Under the pieces are notes generated by a model, which ran no database searches, had not been told where the DNA came from, and was given only the letters and a program-made list of their open reading frames with translations. Both the position numbers and the translations under genes were made by a program. A stretch of DNA of 45,107 nucleotides from Ruminococcus sp. UBA4275 (GTDB lineage: Bacteria; Bacillota; Clostridia; Oscillospirales; Ruminococcaceae), in the NCBI GenBank assembly GCA_002395085.1, contig DGVV01000140.1:1-45107 (forward strand), read 5' to 3'. Below are positions 32,213 to 41,241 of the stretch, piece after piece (within the stretch, counting starts at the first letter, position 1; each line of letters opens with the position of its first letter).

Positions 32213-33015
32213 AGGACATTACACTGGGACAGTATTTCCCGATTGACAGCGTGGTTCACAAAATGGATGCGCGCTATAAGATCATCATTACGCTGCTGTT
32301 TCTGGTGATGCTGTTCTGGGGACAGCATTTCACCTCGCTGATTGCGGGGCTGCTTTTCGTGATTCTCGCGACGGTCTGCTCAAAAATCCCGCCGAAAATG
32401 ATCATCAGGAGCATCAGGCCGATTGTGCCGATTCTCATTATCACCGGTCTGCTCAATCTTTTCTGGCTGGACGGCGGAAAGCTGCTCTGGCAGTGGCATT
32501 TCCTGAAAATATCGGAACAGGGCATTCAGACCTCTGTGTTCATGTTTGTGCGCATCTGCCTGCTGATTGCGGGGACATCGCTGCTGACCTATACGACTTC
32601 ACCGATTGTCCTCACGGATGCGATCGAATCGCTGCTTTCGCCGCTCAAAAAGCTGAATATGCCTGTGCATGAGCTGGCAATGATGATGACGATTGCACTG
32701 CGGTTCATCCCGACGCTGATTGAGGAAACCGATAAGATCATGGCGGCACAGAAGGCGCGCGGTGCAGACCTCGAAAGCGGCAGCCTGATGCAGCGCGCCC
32801 ATGCCCTAGTCCCGATTCTGATTCCGCTGTTCGTGTCGGCATTCCGGCGTGCAGAGGAGCTTGCACTTGCAATGGAGTGCCGCTGCTATCACGGCGGTGA
32901 AGGGCGTACCCGTCTGCGGCAGCTCAAAAGCAGTCTGCGCGATTATGTTGCGCTGGCACTGATGATCTTCATGTTGTCTGCGGTCATTATCATCAATCTT
33001 ATCATAGGAGGATGA
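32206..33015 (+). CDS. ecfT: ECF transporter transmembrane subunit EcfT
   Basis: A 269-residue membrane scaffold with about five to six helices that links the ATPases to exchangeable S subunits. The two coupling-helix signatures are present in altered but recognisable form: QKARGADLESG near residue 185 and ECRCYHGGEGRTR near residue 224. The N-terminus LGQYFPIDSVVHKMDARYKII is typical. GGGAGGG inside ecfA2 serves the start. The subunits of the transported substrate must lie elsewhere in the genome. Confidence 0.94.
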   Translation: MLKDITLGQYFPIDSVVHKMDARYKIIITLLFLVMLFWGQHFTSLIAGLLFVILATVCSKIPPKMIIRSIRPIVPILIITGLLNLFWLDGGKLLWQWHFLKISEQGIQTSVFMFVRICLLIAGTSLLTYTTSPIVLTDAIESLLSPLKKLNMPVHELAMMMTIALRFIPTLIEETDKIMAAQKARGADLESGSLMQRAHALVPILIPLFVSAFRRAEELALAMECRCYHGGEGRTRLRQLKSSLRDYVALALMIFMLSAVIIINLIIGG

Positions 33016-33019
33016 AACC

Positions 33020-35752
33020 ATGCTTGCCTCTGAGCGATCAAAACGGCGGATTTACCGCCTGCTGAGCTTTGTGATTCCGACCGCTGTGCTGATGGTGTGT
33101 TTCTTTGTCTATCAGTTTGTGCCGTTCGGGAATGAAGTATCCCCGCTCATCGGAGACGCGGGCGCGGAATATTACCCGAATCTGCTGCTGCTGCGCCGCA
33201 TCCTCAAAAACGGGGAAAGCCTGCTGTATACATGGCGCTCCGGTTTCGGCGTTGCCGTCGTGCCGGATGTCATCATCAATTTCTGCACAAGCCCGCTGAA
33301 TCTGCTGGGAATGCTGCTGCCGGATGCGATGTATGAAACCTATATCGAGCTGATGACCTGTGTACGGCTGGGACTTGCGGGTTACTGCTTCGCGCTGCTG
33401 CTTCAGTCGATTGAGAAAAAGCCGGATGGTTCAGTGGTGGCATTCGCAACTGCTTATGCGGTCAATATGTGGATGCTGACAAGCTTCTGGCAGATCACCA
33501 TGATGGGTACGGTGATTGTGACACCGCTGGTGCTGCTGGGATTGCTGCGGCTGGTGCGCAATCGGGATATGGTGCTGTATCCGCTGATGCTGGCATTCTC
33601 CCTGATGATGAGCAGCTATATGTCGCTGTTTACCGCGGTGATCACGGGGCTTTTCTGGATCGGTCTGCTGATCTCGCGCAGAACACCGTGGAAGGAAGTG
33701 CCGAAGGAGTTCTTCAAATTCATCGGGCTTTCCGTTCTGAGTGCCTGTATCGCGGCGGTTGTGCTTGTGCCGACTGTCCTCTCGATGGGCGCGACTTCCA
33801 ATTTCACGGAGACATCGTTCGCCTCGCTGGATTTCACGGAGTTCTATGCTTCGTGGCAGGAGATGATTGCACAGCTTTCGACCTGTGTGTATCCGGCTCT
33901 CAATGCACATCCCGCGAATATTTGCAGCTCCATGCTGGCGGTTCTGCTGATTCCGGCTTACATGACCACGAAGCGGATTCCGCTGGGCGAGCGCATTTTC
34001 GGGCTGTTTGCTGCGGGATTTATCTGGGTCAGCCTGTGGTATGCACCGCTGAACTTCGTCTGGCACGGTCTGCGCTTCCCGCGTGTGACGGTGGATCGCT
34101 TTGCCTATCTGCTGCCGATGGTGCTGTGCTATATGGGCTGGCGCTTCCTGACTTCTGTTCCGAATTCTGCGGAGCAGGAAATGGAGAAACCGACCGTCGG
34201 CGGGGTACTGCTGCATTACGGGCAGCTGATCCTGATGGGCGCAGGTGCAGCAGGCGTGATCTGGTGTGTATGGTCGTCCGGCAGAAGTGATGTGTTCTTC
34301 ATTCCGGCGGCTGCGGCTGCGCTGCTGCTGATTCTCGTCGGGCTGATCCGCTTCATCCCGAAAAAGCGCAGCATCCTCACGCTGCTGCTGGTCATGACGG
34401 TGACGGCAGAAGTTTTTGTCAACAGCTGGCTGTCGTTCAATGATATAGCACTCTTTGCAGCGGGCGATCTGGGAGCGGTTCGCACAACCCATGAAACAGA
34501 TGCAGCCGCTGTCCGTGCGGATGCCGGCAACAGTCTCTTTTACCGCACAGGTATTGTCAGAGACGTTGCCTGCGGCGATATGGAGCTGCTGTATGATCTC
34601 CCCGGCGGCACTTCGCTGTTTTCGTCGATGATCCCCGCGGATCTGCTGACGCTTTGTGATCAGCTCTCGCTGGAGGGCGGCTCAAATTACTATGGATTCG
34701 GTGAACTGATGCCGCTGAATGCACTGCTGCTCGACGAACCCTATTACATCATGGAGGCGCAGGAAAAGAGGACGCAGATTCCATACGAAAAGCTGGGCGA
34801 TTCGGCTGTGCTGAAATTCCCGTATCCGTGCAGTCTGGGCTACTGTGTAGCGGATACGCCTTCGCTGGATGAGCTGAAAACCATGAGCAAGACGGCGGTT
34901 CAGAATGCGATTGCACAGAAAATGACCGGTATCAAAGATCCGATTTATGCGGAATCCGGTGTAAAGCCGGAAATTGCCGAGGTCAAAAATACAAAGGCTG
35001 AGATCCTTGCAGATCATACGGTTCAGATTCAGGCGGATGCTGCCGATGATCCGAATTCGGTCAAATGCAAGACGGATGTGACATTGACTGTGCCGGCGGA
35101 CGGCAGCTATCTGCTGGACATTCAGCATGATTCTGATTTGCTGTACGCACTCAGCCGGCTCAAAATCATGGCAGATGAGGAAGTGCTGTTCGATAAGGAT
35201 CTGCAATCCTCTGTATGGTCGAATCACGAGGAATCGCTTGAGGGCAGACAGGTAGTTTTGCTTGAAAATATGAAAAAAGGAACTGTTGTTACCGCACGGA
35301 TGTTCGTTGTTGCAGGCTACAGCGGCAGCACGAAGCTCTCGCTGATGCGTTTTGACGCAAAGGCGTTTGAGAAGGCGGCAGATAAGCTGAACGAATCTGC
35401 CATGACGCTGACAGAATTCGGACAGGATCATTTTACGGCATCTGTGAACGCAAAGACTGATTCGCTGCTCTACATCTCCATGCCTTATCGCGAAGGCTGG
35501 ACCGCCTATGTGGACGGTCAGCAGACGGCGATTGAACCCGCACTCGGCGCCATGACCGGCGTGCGTGTGCAGGCAGGCAAACACACGGTGCAGTTTGTTT
35601 ATCAGCAGAACGGACTCTTCCTCGGTGCAGTGATCTCCGGCGGTGCGCTGGCGCTGTATCTGATTCTGGTGATTGTGCAGATCATTCTCGCGGTTTACAG
35701 AAAGAAGCATCCGAAAGCGGGAGCTTCCGCGTATGTGCCGCAGCACGGCTGA
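33020..35752 (+). CDS. YfhO-family large membrane glycosyltransferase-like protein
   Basis: A 910-residue membrane protein of the YfhO family, GT-C-like proteins implicated in glycosylation of lipoteichoic acid or other cell-envelope polymers. About twelve to fourteen helices fill residues 10-490. The first outer loop contains SPLIGDAGAEYYPNLLLLRR, with a conserved acidic residue after the first helix as in other GT-C enzymes. A large extracytoplasmic domain (about 500-870) ends in one more helix (FLGAVISGGALALYLILVIV). GGAGG precedes the start, four bases after ecfT. The donor and acceptor cannot be read from the sequence. Confidence 0.88.
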   Translation: MLASERSKRRIYRLLSFVIPTAVLMVCFFVYQFVPFGNEVSPLIGDAGAEYYPNLLLLRRILKNGESLLYTWRSGFGVAVVPDVIINFCTSPLNLLGMLLPDAMYETYIELMTCVRLGLAGYCFALLLQSIEKKPDGSVVAFATAYAVNMWMLTSFWQITMMGTVIVTPLVLLGLLRLVRNRDMVLYPLMLAFSLMMSSYMSLFTAVITGLFWIGLLISRRTPWKEVPKEFFKFIGLSVLSACIAAVVLVPTVLSMGATSNFTETSFASLDFTEFYASWQEMIAQLSTCVYPALNAHPANICSSMLAVLLIPAYMTTKRIPLGERIFGLFAAGFIWVSLWYAPLNFVWHGLRFPRVTVDRFAYLLPMVLCYMGWRFLTSVPNSAEQEMEKPTVGGVLLHYGQLILMGAGAAGVIWCVWSSGRSDVFFIPAAAAALLLILVGLIRFIPKKRSILTLLLVMTVTAEVFVNSWLSFNDIALFAAGDLGAVRTTHETDAAAVRADAGNSLFYRTGIVRDVACGDMELLYDLPGGTSLFSSMIPADLLTLCDQLSLEGGSNYYGFGELMPLNALLLDEPYYIMEAQEKRTQIPYEKLGDSAVLKFPYPCSLGYCVADTPSLDELKTMSKTAVQNAIAQKMTGIKDPIYAESGVKPEIAEVKNTKAEILADHTVQIQADAADDPNSVKCKTDVTLTVPADGSYLLDIQHDSDLLYALSRLKIMADEEVLFDKDLQSSVWSNHEESLEGRQVVLLENMKKGTVVTARMFVVAGYSGSTKLSLMRFDAKAFEKAADKLNESAMTLTEFGQDHFTASVNAKTDSLLYISMPYREGWTAYVDGQQTAIEPALGAMTGVRVQAGKHTVQFVYQQNGLFLGAVISGGALALYLILVIVQIILAVYRKKHPKAGASAYVPQHG

Positions 35753-35760
35753 GGTATGCG

Positions 35761-36528
35761 ATGCGGACACTGAAAATGACAGTCGCATACCGCGGCACAC
35801 GTTATCACGGATTTCAGCGGCAGCCCAATGCGGTGACAGTACAGGGTGAACTCGAAAAACAGCTCTCCCGTGTGCTGAACGGCGACACGACTGTATACGG
35901 ATGCTCCCGCACGGATACGGGCGTTCACGCGAATGAGTTTGTGCTGCATCTGCATACAGAGCGGGAAATCCGCTGCAAGAATCTGGTGCGAGCAATGAAC
36001 GGCTATCTGCCTGATGATATTTCGGTGCTTGCCTGCGAGGATGCACCCGCTGATTTTCATGCGCGCTTTGACTGCAAGGGCAAGGAATACATCTACCGGA
36101 TTCACTGTCACGAAAGCAAAGATCCGTTTCGCACGGATCTTGCCTTCCATTACCGCAGACCGCTGGATGCGGCAATGCTGCATCAGGCGGCACAGGCTGT
36201 TGTGGGGCGGCACGATTTCCACAGCTTTTGTGCGCAGGCAAAGCCGGAGACCGATTGCTTCCGCACCATTTACGGTGCATCCGTGGAGCGCGACGGCACA
36301 GAGGTGACGGTGCGCATCCGCGGAGACGGTTTCCTTTATAATATGGTGCGCATATTCGTCGGGACGCTGCTGGACATCAACGAGGGCGTTTTTGAGCCGG
36401 ATGCACTCCCGCGGATTCTCGCTGCAAAAGACCGTCTCAGCGCCGGCAGAACGGCAATGGCGCACGGACTGTATCTCAACCGTGTGTTTTATGATCTTAC
36501 GGAAATACAGACATACTCCGGCATCTGA
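35761..36528 (+). CDS. truA: tRNA pseudouridine synthase A
   Basis: A 255-residue enzyme that makes pseudouridine at positions 38-40 of tRNA anticodon stems. The catalytic aspartate is D52 in CSRTDTGVHA. Other family blocks are YRGTRYHGFQRQP at the start, FDCKGKEYIYRIH in the middle, and GDGFLYNMVRIFVGTLL near the end. Length is normal. It starts 8 bp after yfhO with GAGGTATGCG upstream. ecfA-ecfA-ecfT-truA order is common in Firmicutes; here yfhO is inserted between ecfT and truA. Confidence 0.96.
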   Translation: MRTLKMTVAYRGTRYHGFQRQPNAVTVQGELEKQLSRVLNGDTTVYGCSRTDTGVHANEFVLHLHTEREIRCKNLVRAMNGYLPDDISVLACEDAPADFHARFDCKGKEYIYRIHCHESKDPFRTDLAFHYRRPLDAAMLHQAAQAVVGRHDFHSFCAQAKPETDCFRTIYGASVERDGTEVTVRIRGDGFLYNMVRIFVGTLLDINEGVFEPDALPRILAAKDRLSAGRTAMAHGLYLNRVFYDLTEIQTYSGI

Positions 36529-36548
36529 CGGAGAAAGAAGGGTAGGCA

Positions 36549-37733
36549 ATGAAAACGCAGAAGCAACGTGAAAAAGACATCTATGCGATGCGAAAGCGGC
36601 GGAAACGCAGGAGAGTGCTGCGGCAGGGCATCATCTTTCTGCTGATGGCGGTTGCTGTGCTGGTGCTGTATCAGCGGCGGGATTCGTGGATTCCGACACT
36701 GGAAACAATCGGTCACCGGCATCAGACATACCGCTCTGAGGAAGCCGATGCCGCAGACGGCGATCTTCCGATTTATCTCTACAGCGGTTCAGAGCCGCAG
36801 CTTGCAACCATCAGCAACAGGCTTCTTGTGCTGAGCGATTCCTATTTGCAGATTTATGATACGGACGGTCATCTGCTGACATCACGCCAGCATACTTACG
36901 GCAGCGCCGTGATGCGGACAGCCGGTGAGTACGCGCTGGTCTATGAAAGCGGCGGAATGCAGTTCCGGGTTGAGACCGCCGCCAAAACCCGTTTCGAGAA
37001 ACTGCTCTCTGATCCGATTGTGTTCGGGCGCATTTCTCCGGGCGGACTCATTGCGCTTGTGACCAGCTCAGATACCTGCGCCTGCAAGCTGCTGGTCTTT
37101 AATCTGAAGGGACAGCTCATTTATGAGCGCGACTGCATCGAGGAACTGACAGACCTTTCGTTCCATTCCGATGAAAGCGGCTGCTACGCTTCCAGCATCT
37201 ATACAGAAAACGGCAGACTTTATTCTCTGGTACATTCCTATAGTTTTACAGAATATGAGGATCTTTGGACGAGTAAGCCACTTGACATGATGGCGATTTC
37301 GGTATATAATACCAGTGAGGGAGATGTGTTTGTACTCGGAGATAGTCAGTGCTGTTTCCTTGCAGCGGGAGGCGCACTCAAGAGTACATTTGTATATCCG
37401 GATACGCTTCGTTCCGGCGTATTCAGCGGAAACACCGCCGCACTGCTGCTGGAGAATACGGAAAAGCGCACGCGGACTGTTGTTGTCATCAACGGCAATG
37501 CTTCTACGCCTGTGCTGCGTTCCTATGATAAGGAAATCCGCAGCATCGGGCTAGTGCCGGAGCAGAATGCCGTGCTGATTCAGTTCCGCAATCATTTTGA
37601 GGCAATCACCTCTGCCGGCGAAACGATGCGTTCTCTTTCCGTTGCAGACAGCTATGAAGGCTTTTTGAAGATCGAGGACTATCTGTTTTTGCGGTCATAC
37701 GATCATATTGATCGCATCGACTATCAAAAGTAA
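36549..37733 (+). CDS. DUF5711-family membrane-anchored protein
   Basis: A 394-residue protein with a very basic N-terminus (KRRKRRRVLR), one transmembrane helix (about residues 25-45), and an extracytoplasmic beta-propeller-like domain. Repeated strand pairs such as ATISNRLLVLSDSYLQIYDTDG, VFGRISPGGLIALVTS and MDMMAI-type turns give the propeller pattern. It resembles the DUF5711 family of Clostridia, whose function is unknown. The ribosome site is GAAGGGTAGGC. It is followed by the CvpA-family gene 43 bp downstream. A perfect sigma-A promoter sequence lies inside it (37282-37310). Confidence 0.8.
   Translation: MKTQKQREKDIYAMRKRRKRRRVLRQGIIFLLMAVAVLVLYQRRDSWIPTLETIGHRHQTYRSEEADAADGDLPIYLYSGSEPQLATISNRLLVLSDSYLQIYDTDGHLLTSRQHTYGSAVMRTAGEYALVYESGGMQFRVETAAKTRFEKLLSDPIVFGRISPGGLIALVTSSDTCACKLLVFNLKGQLIYERDCIEELTDLSFHSDESGCYASSIYTENGRLYSLVHSYSFTEYEDLWTSKPLDMMAISVYNTSEGDVFVLGDSQCCFLAAGGALKSTFVYPDTLRSGVFSGNTAALLLENTEKRTRTVVVINGNASTPVLRSYDKEIRSIGLVPEQNAVLIQFRNHFEAITSAGETMRSLSVADSYEGFLKIEDYLFLRSYDHIDRIDYQK
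37282..37310 (+). promoter_or_regulatory. Perfect sigma-A promoter sequence inside a gene
   Basis: TTGACA (37282-37287) and TATAAT (37305-37310) match consensus exactly, with a 17-bp spacer, inside the DUF5711 coding region. It points toward the CvpA-family and ClpE-like genes about 470 bp downstream. The codons (PLDMMAISVYN) are ordinary, so a chance match is possible, but the exactness makes a real internal promoter plausible. Confidence 0.55.
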
Positions 37734-37776
37734 AGGGACAAAAATAATGTGTGGAACACACAGGAGGATTTTCTAA

Positions 37777-38688
37777 ATGGACAACCACTTCGGGTGGATT
37801 CTCGATGTACTGGTCATCGTAATCGCCGCTTATGTTCTGATCTCAAATGCAAAGCGCGGTCTGACGAAGGTTATTGTGCTTTGCAGCGGATACATTGTTG
37901 CCACATTGCTTTCATCCATGCTTTCAGGTTTTGCAGCCCCGCTGCTTTATGAGACAGTTGCGCGGGATAACAGCATTTCCACGCTGGAAACAGTCAACTC
38001 GAAAGTTGATCTCACAGAGCTGTTTACAGATGCGATGGAGAAAGAGAATTTCGGCTTCTATATTGATTCGCGTCATGTGGGAAAAATCCTGAACGGCGAA
38101 AAACGAGGGAAGTTTGATGACCTGCTGTTTGACTATGTGGTTTCACAGACCGGCGCAGAACCCTACAGCAAGGAACGCTTCGTCTCCATGCTGAACAATG
38201 CGTTTATCAGCGGATACAGCAAGGAACTTCAGGAGCGTACACCGCGGTATGTCGGGATGTATTTCCGGCGCACGGCTGTTTCTGATCCGCAGCTCATGCG
38301 TGATTTCGTCACGATCAGCGGCGACGAGAAAATGACTGCACAGGATCGTGCTGTTTTCATTGAGGACCGGTTCAGTGCAGAACCTTCTCAGCTTACGCTC
38401 CGCATCTTTGTTTACCTGATCATTTTCTCCCTGCTGATGGTCTTCGCGGCGCTGCTTTCCGCCGGACTGCAAAACCGCATCTTCTTCAATGTGACAGAAA
38501 AAACAGATCATTTCCTCGGAGGACTCATCGGCTTGCTGGAGGTTGCAGCGATGCTGGTGCTGCTGACGCTGATTGTCCGGCTGATTATTCTGCTGAGCGG
38601 CGATCAGGCATCCTGGTGCAATGAGACTATGATCGAATCGACCGGTGTATTCCGGTATCTCTATCATCGGTTTAATCTGATGATCTGA
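37777..38688 (+). CDS. CvpA-family membrane protein with large outer loop
   Basis: A 303-residue protein. Two helices come first (about residues 8-24 and 30-52; AKRGLTKVIVLCSGYIVATLLSS is typical CvpA). A soluble segment of about 150 residues follows, then two further helices (about 207-232 and 245-275). Usual CvpA proteins are near 160-180 residues, so the middle segment is an insertion. CvpA is linked to envelope integrity and, in some species, bacteriocin production. AGGAGG lies nine bases before the ATG. A small hairpin (GTGTG with CACAC, 37749-37761) overlaps the ribosome site. Confidence 0.8.
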   Translation: MDNHFGWILDVLVIVIAAYVLISNAKRGLTKVIVLCSGYIVATLLSSMLSGFAAPLLYETVARDNSISTLETVNSKVDLTELFTDAMEKENFGFYIDSRHVGKILNGEKRGKFDDLLFDYVVSQTGAEPYSKERFVSMLNNAFISGYSKELQERTPRYVGMYFRRTAVSDPQLMRDFVTISGDEKMTAQDRAVFIEDRFSAEPSQLTLRIFVYLIIFSLLMVFAALLSAGLQNRIFFNVTEKTDHFLGGLIGLLEVAAMLVLLTLIVRLIILLSGDQASWCNETMIESTGVFRYLYHRFNLMI

Positions 38689-38749
38689 GCGTTTCATTCA
38701 GATATGGAAAGGAGTGTGCTTTCGCAGGCCGCGGAAGCAGGATAGATAC

Positions 38750-41065
38750 ATGGTTTTATGTAGTAATTGCAAAAAGCGTCCCGCTGTGGTATTCATTACG
38801 ACCATGCAGGGCTCTGAAAAGAAGAACGAGGGGCTTTGCCTTGTCTGCGCGAAAAAGCTCAATATCCCGCAGGTTGCAGATTATATGGAACACATGGGCA
38901 TCTCGGATGAAGACATCGAGCAGATGAGCGATCAGATGATGGATATTATGAGCGGCGATGAAGATTTCGAGATGGGCGGCGCAGGCACGATGCCCGATTT
39001 CATGCGCCGGCTGTTTACCGATCATCCAATTACCGATGCTGAGCCCCCTTCTGACCGTCCTGCGCCGAAGCCTTCTGCATCCCGCGGAAGCGGTGAGAAG
39101 GGCAAGAAGGATTCCGGAGACGGCAAGCGCCCCGGCAAAAAACAGGAGCGCAAAGGTGAACTCAAATACCTCGATAACTACTGCACGAACCTCAGCAAAA
39201 AGGCGGAGGACGGCGATATGGACGGCGTGGTCGGCAGAGATTCCGAAATCGCGCGCGTGATCCAGATTCTCTCCCGCCGGCAGAAGAACAATCCCTGCCT
39301 CATCGGTGAACCGGGCGTCGGTAAAACCGCGATTGCAGAGGGCATTGCACAGAAGATTGCCTCCGGCGATGTGCCGTTCCACCTTCAGGATAAGAAAATC
39401 TACCTGCTCGATATGACCGCTCTTGTTGCCGGTACGCAGTTCCGCGGACAGTTTGAGAGCCGCGTCAAGGGGCTGGTCGAGGAGGTTAAGGAGCAGGGAA
39501 ATGTCATTCTGTTCATCGACGAGGTGCATAGTCTGGTCGGTGCGGGCGATTCCGAAGGCTCTATGAACGCCGCGAACATCTTAAAGCCGGCGCTTTCCCG
39601 CGGTGAGGTGCAGGTCATCGGTGCGACGACCTTTACCGAGTACCGCAAGTACATCGAGAAGGACGGCGCACTGGAACGCCGTTTCCAGCCGGTCAAGGTC
39701 GATGAGCCGACCGTTGAGGATACCGTGCAGATTCTCGAAGGTGTGGCAAAGTATTACGAGAAATTCCACCGCGTGAGTATCCCGAAGGAGATGCTGCGGT
39801 TGTGTGCTGTGCTGTCTGAGCGCTATATCACAGACCGTTTCCTGCCAGATAAGGCGATTGATCTGCTGGATGAGAGCTGCGCGTATGTCAGCATCCGGCA
39901 TCCGGAACTGACTGAACTTGACCGTCTCGTGGAACGCATTGATGAGCTGAAAGCGGAGATTGATGAGATTGATGACGGCACTTCCACGGATTATCAGCTC
40001 TTGCAGGAGCGTAAGTTTGAACTCATCAATCTGACGAAGCGCCGCGAAGAACTGATCAAAAATCAGACAGAAGTGCAGGTCACGGCAAGCGACCTTGCAC
40101 ACGTCATTGAGATCTGGACGGGGATTCCTGCGAACAAAATCGAGGAAACCGAATATGCCAAGCTGCGTGACCTCGAAGCGCATCTCCGTGAACATATCAT
40201 CGGTCAGGAGGAGGCAATCTCCGCACTTGCCCGCGCAATTAAGCGCAGCAGAGTGCAGATGAGTGCGCGCCGCAGACCGGCATCGTTCATTTTTGTCGGC
40301 CCGACCGGTGTCGGAAAGACGGAACTGGTCAAGGTGCTGTCCTCGGAACTGTTCGATTCGACTGAGCCGCTGATCCGTCTCGATATGACAGAGTATATGG
40401 AAAAGCACGCTGTTTCGCGTATGATCGGTTCGCCTCCGGGATATGTCGGCTACGATGAAGCGGGTCAGCTTACCGAAAAGGTGCGCCGCAGACCTTATTC
40501 CGTCATCCTCTTTGACGAGATTGAGAAGGCGCATCCGGATGTCATGAACCTGCTGCTTCAGATCCTCGATGAGGGCCGCATTGATGATGCACAGGGCCGA
40601 AACATCAACTTTGAGAATACCATCATTGTGATGACCTCGAATGCCGGCAGCACTGATAAATCCACCGGCGTCGGATTTAACCGCACGGAGGAGGAGATTT
40701 CCCGCGATAAGGCGCTGAAAGCCCTCAAAGACTTCCTGCGTCCTGAATTCGTCGGCAGAATCGACGAGGTGATCGTGTTCAAGCCGCTGACAGTTGAGGA
40801 TTACACGAAGATTGCAGATCTTATGCTCAAGGAAACCCGTGAGGCACTCAGCGAACGCGGTGTCGCGATTGACTGGGATGAGACCGCGCTGCAGCGCATT
40901 GCGGAAAAGGCACACGGACAGCGTTACGGTGCGCGTGACATCCGCCGTGTTCTGCGCGATGACGTTGAGGATAAGATTGCTGAGCTGATTGTTTCGGGCG
41001 AGATTGCTCCTGCAAGTATTCATATCCGCGGCACAGAGGAAGGCGTCAGCGTCGATCCTGAATAA
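38750..41065 (+). CDS. ClpE-like Hsp100 unfoldase ATPase
   Basis: A 771-residue AAA+ unfoldase of the ClpA/ClpC/ClpE class that feeds proteins to ClpP. The N-terminus is a zinc finger (C4, C7, C30, C33) as in ClpE, not a ClpC N-domain. A Ser/Pro/Lys-rich linker follows. Two ATPase modules come next: Walker A at residues 186-193 (GEPGVGKT) and 517-524 (GPTGVGKT), with an M-domain-like coiled region between (DELKAEIDEIDD) and Walker B VILFDEIEKAHPD. I prefer ATG 38750, because it begins directly at the zinc finger, although AGGA upstream is weak. No CtsR site was recognised. Confidence 0.9.
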   Translation: MVLCSNCKKRPAVVFITTMQGSEKKNEGLCLVCAKKLNIPQVADYMEHMGISDEDIEQMSDQMMDIMSGDEDFEMGGAGTMPDFMRRLFTDHPITDAEPPSDRPAPKPSASRGSGEKGKKDSGDGKRPGKKQERKGELKYLDNYCTNLSKKAEDGDMDGVVGRDSEIARVIQILSRRQKNNPCLIGEPGVGKTAIAEGIAQKIASGDVPFHLQDKKIYLLDMTALVAGTQFRGQFESRVKGLVEEVKEQGNVILFIDEVHSLVGAGDSEGSMNAANILKPALSRGEVQVIGATTFTEYRKYIEKDGALERRFQPVKVDEPTVEDTVQILEGVAKYYEKFHRVSIPKEMLRLCAVLSERYITDRFLPDKAIDLLDESCAYVSIRHPELTELDRLVERIDELKAEIDEIDDGTSTDYQLLQERKFELINLTKRREELIKNQTEVQVTASDLAHVIEIWTGIPANKIEETEYAKLRDLEAHLREHIIGQEEAISALARAIKRSRVQMSARRRPASFIFVGPTGVGKTELVKVLSSELFDSTEPLIRLDMTEYMEKHAVSRMIGSPPGYVGYDEAGQLTEKVRRRPYSVILFDEIEKAHPDVMNLLLQILDEGRIDDAQGRNINFENTIIVMTSNAGSTDKSTGVGFNRTEEEISRDKALKALKDFLRPEFVGRIDEVIVFKPLTVEDYTKIADLMLKETREALSERGVAIDWDETALQRIAEKAHGQRYGARDIRRVLRDDVEDKIAELIVSGEIAPASIHIRGTEEGVSVDPE

Positions 41066-41073
41066 ACATCTCT

Positions 41074-41109
41074 CCCCGCAGTGCAGACCCGTGCTGCGGG
41101 GTGTGTTTT
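41074..41109 (+). terminator. Terminator after the ClpE-like gene
   Basis: CCCCGCAG (41074-41081) pairs perfectly with CTGCGGGG (41094-41101), a GC-rich 8-bp stem closely following the stop, then TGTGTTTT. The T run is short, so termination may be partial. Confidence 0.6.
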
Positions 41110-41210
41110 CGGGCAGATTTCCGGGTATGGAAAGACCCCAAGCCTTCCTGTGCGTTCGGTCAGCACGCTGCACTGAATTCTCATACTGCAATAAAGTCAC
41201 GGTAATGCAA

Positions 41211-41225
41211 GCGGGCGCTGCCCGC
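41211..41225 (+). other. Hairpin just before the polA ribosome site
   Basis: GCGGGC (41211-41216) and GCCCGC (41220-41225) form a 6-bp stem with a three-base loop, directly ahead of GGAAAGGA and the polA ATG. It might affect ribosome access. The rest of the 41102-41210 gap shows no convincing promoter. Confidence 0.5.
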
Positions 41226-41241
41226 GGAAAGGATAACCGCT

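Noticed and set aside
34682..36280. 532-codon antisense frame over yfhO and truA
   Set aside because: It crosses two genuine genes with intact motifs and has an atypical, arginine- and histidine-rich composition.
37315..37554. Small frame just downstream of the internal promoter, with GAGGGAG and an ATG at 37324
   Set aside because: It lies in another frame of the DUF5711 gene, is short, and its product looks like a shadow translation.
38704..38745. Thirteen-codon ORF before the ClpE-like gene
   Set aside because: It has no ribosome site of its own; AAAGGAG lies inside it and the ORF does not touch the next start.
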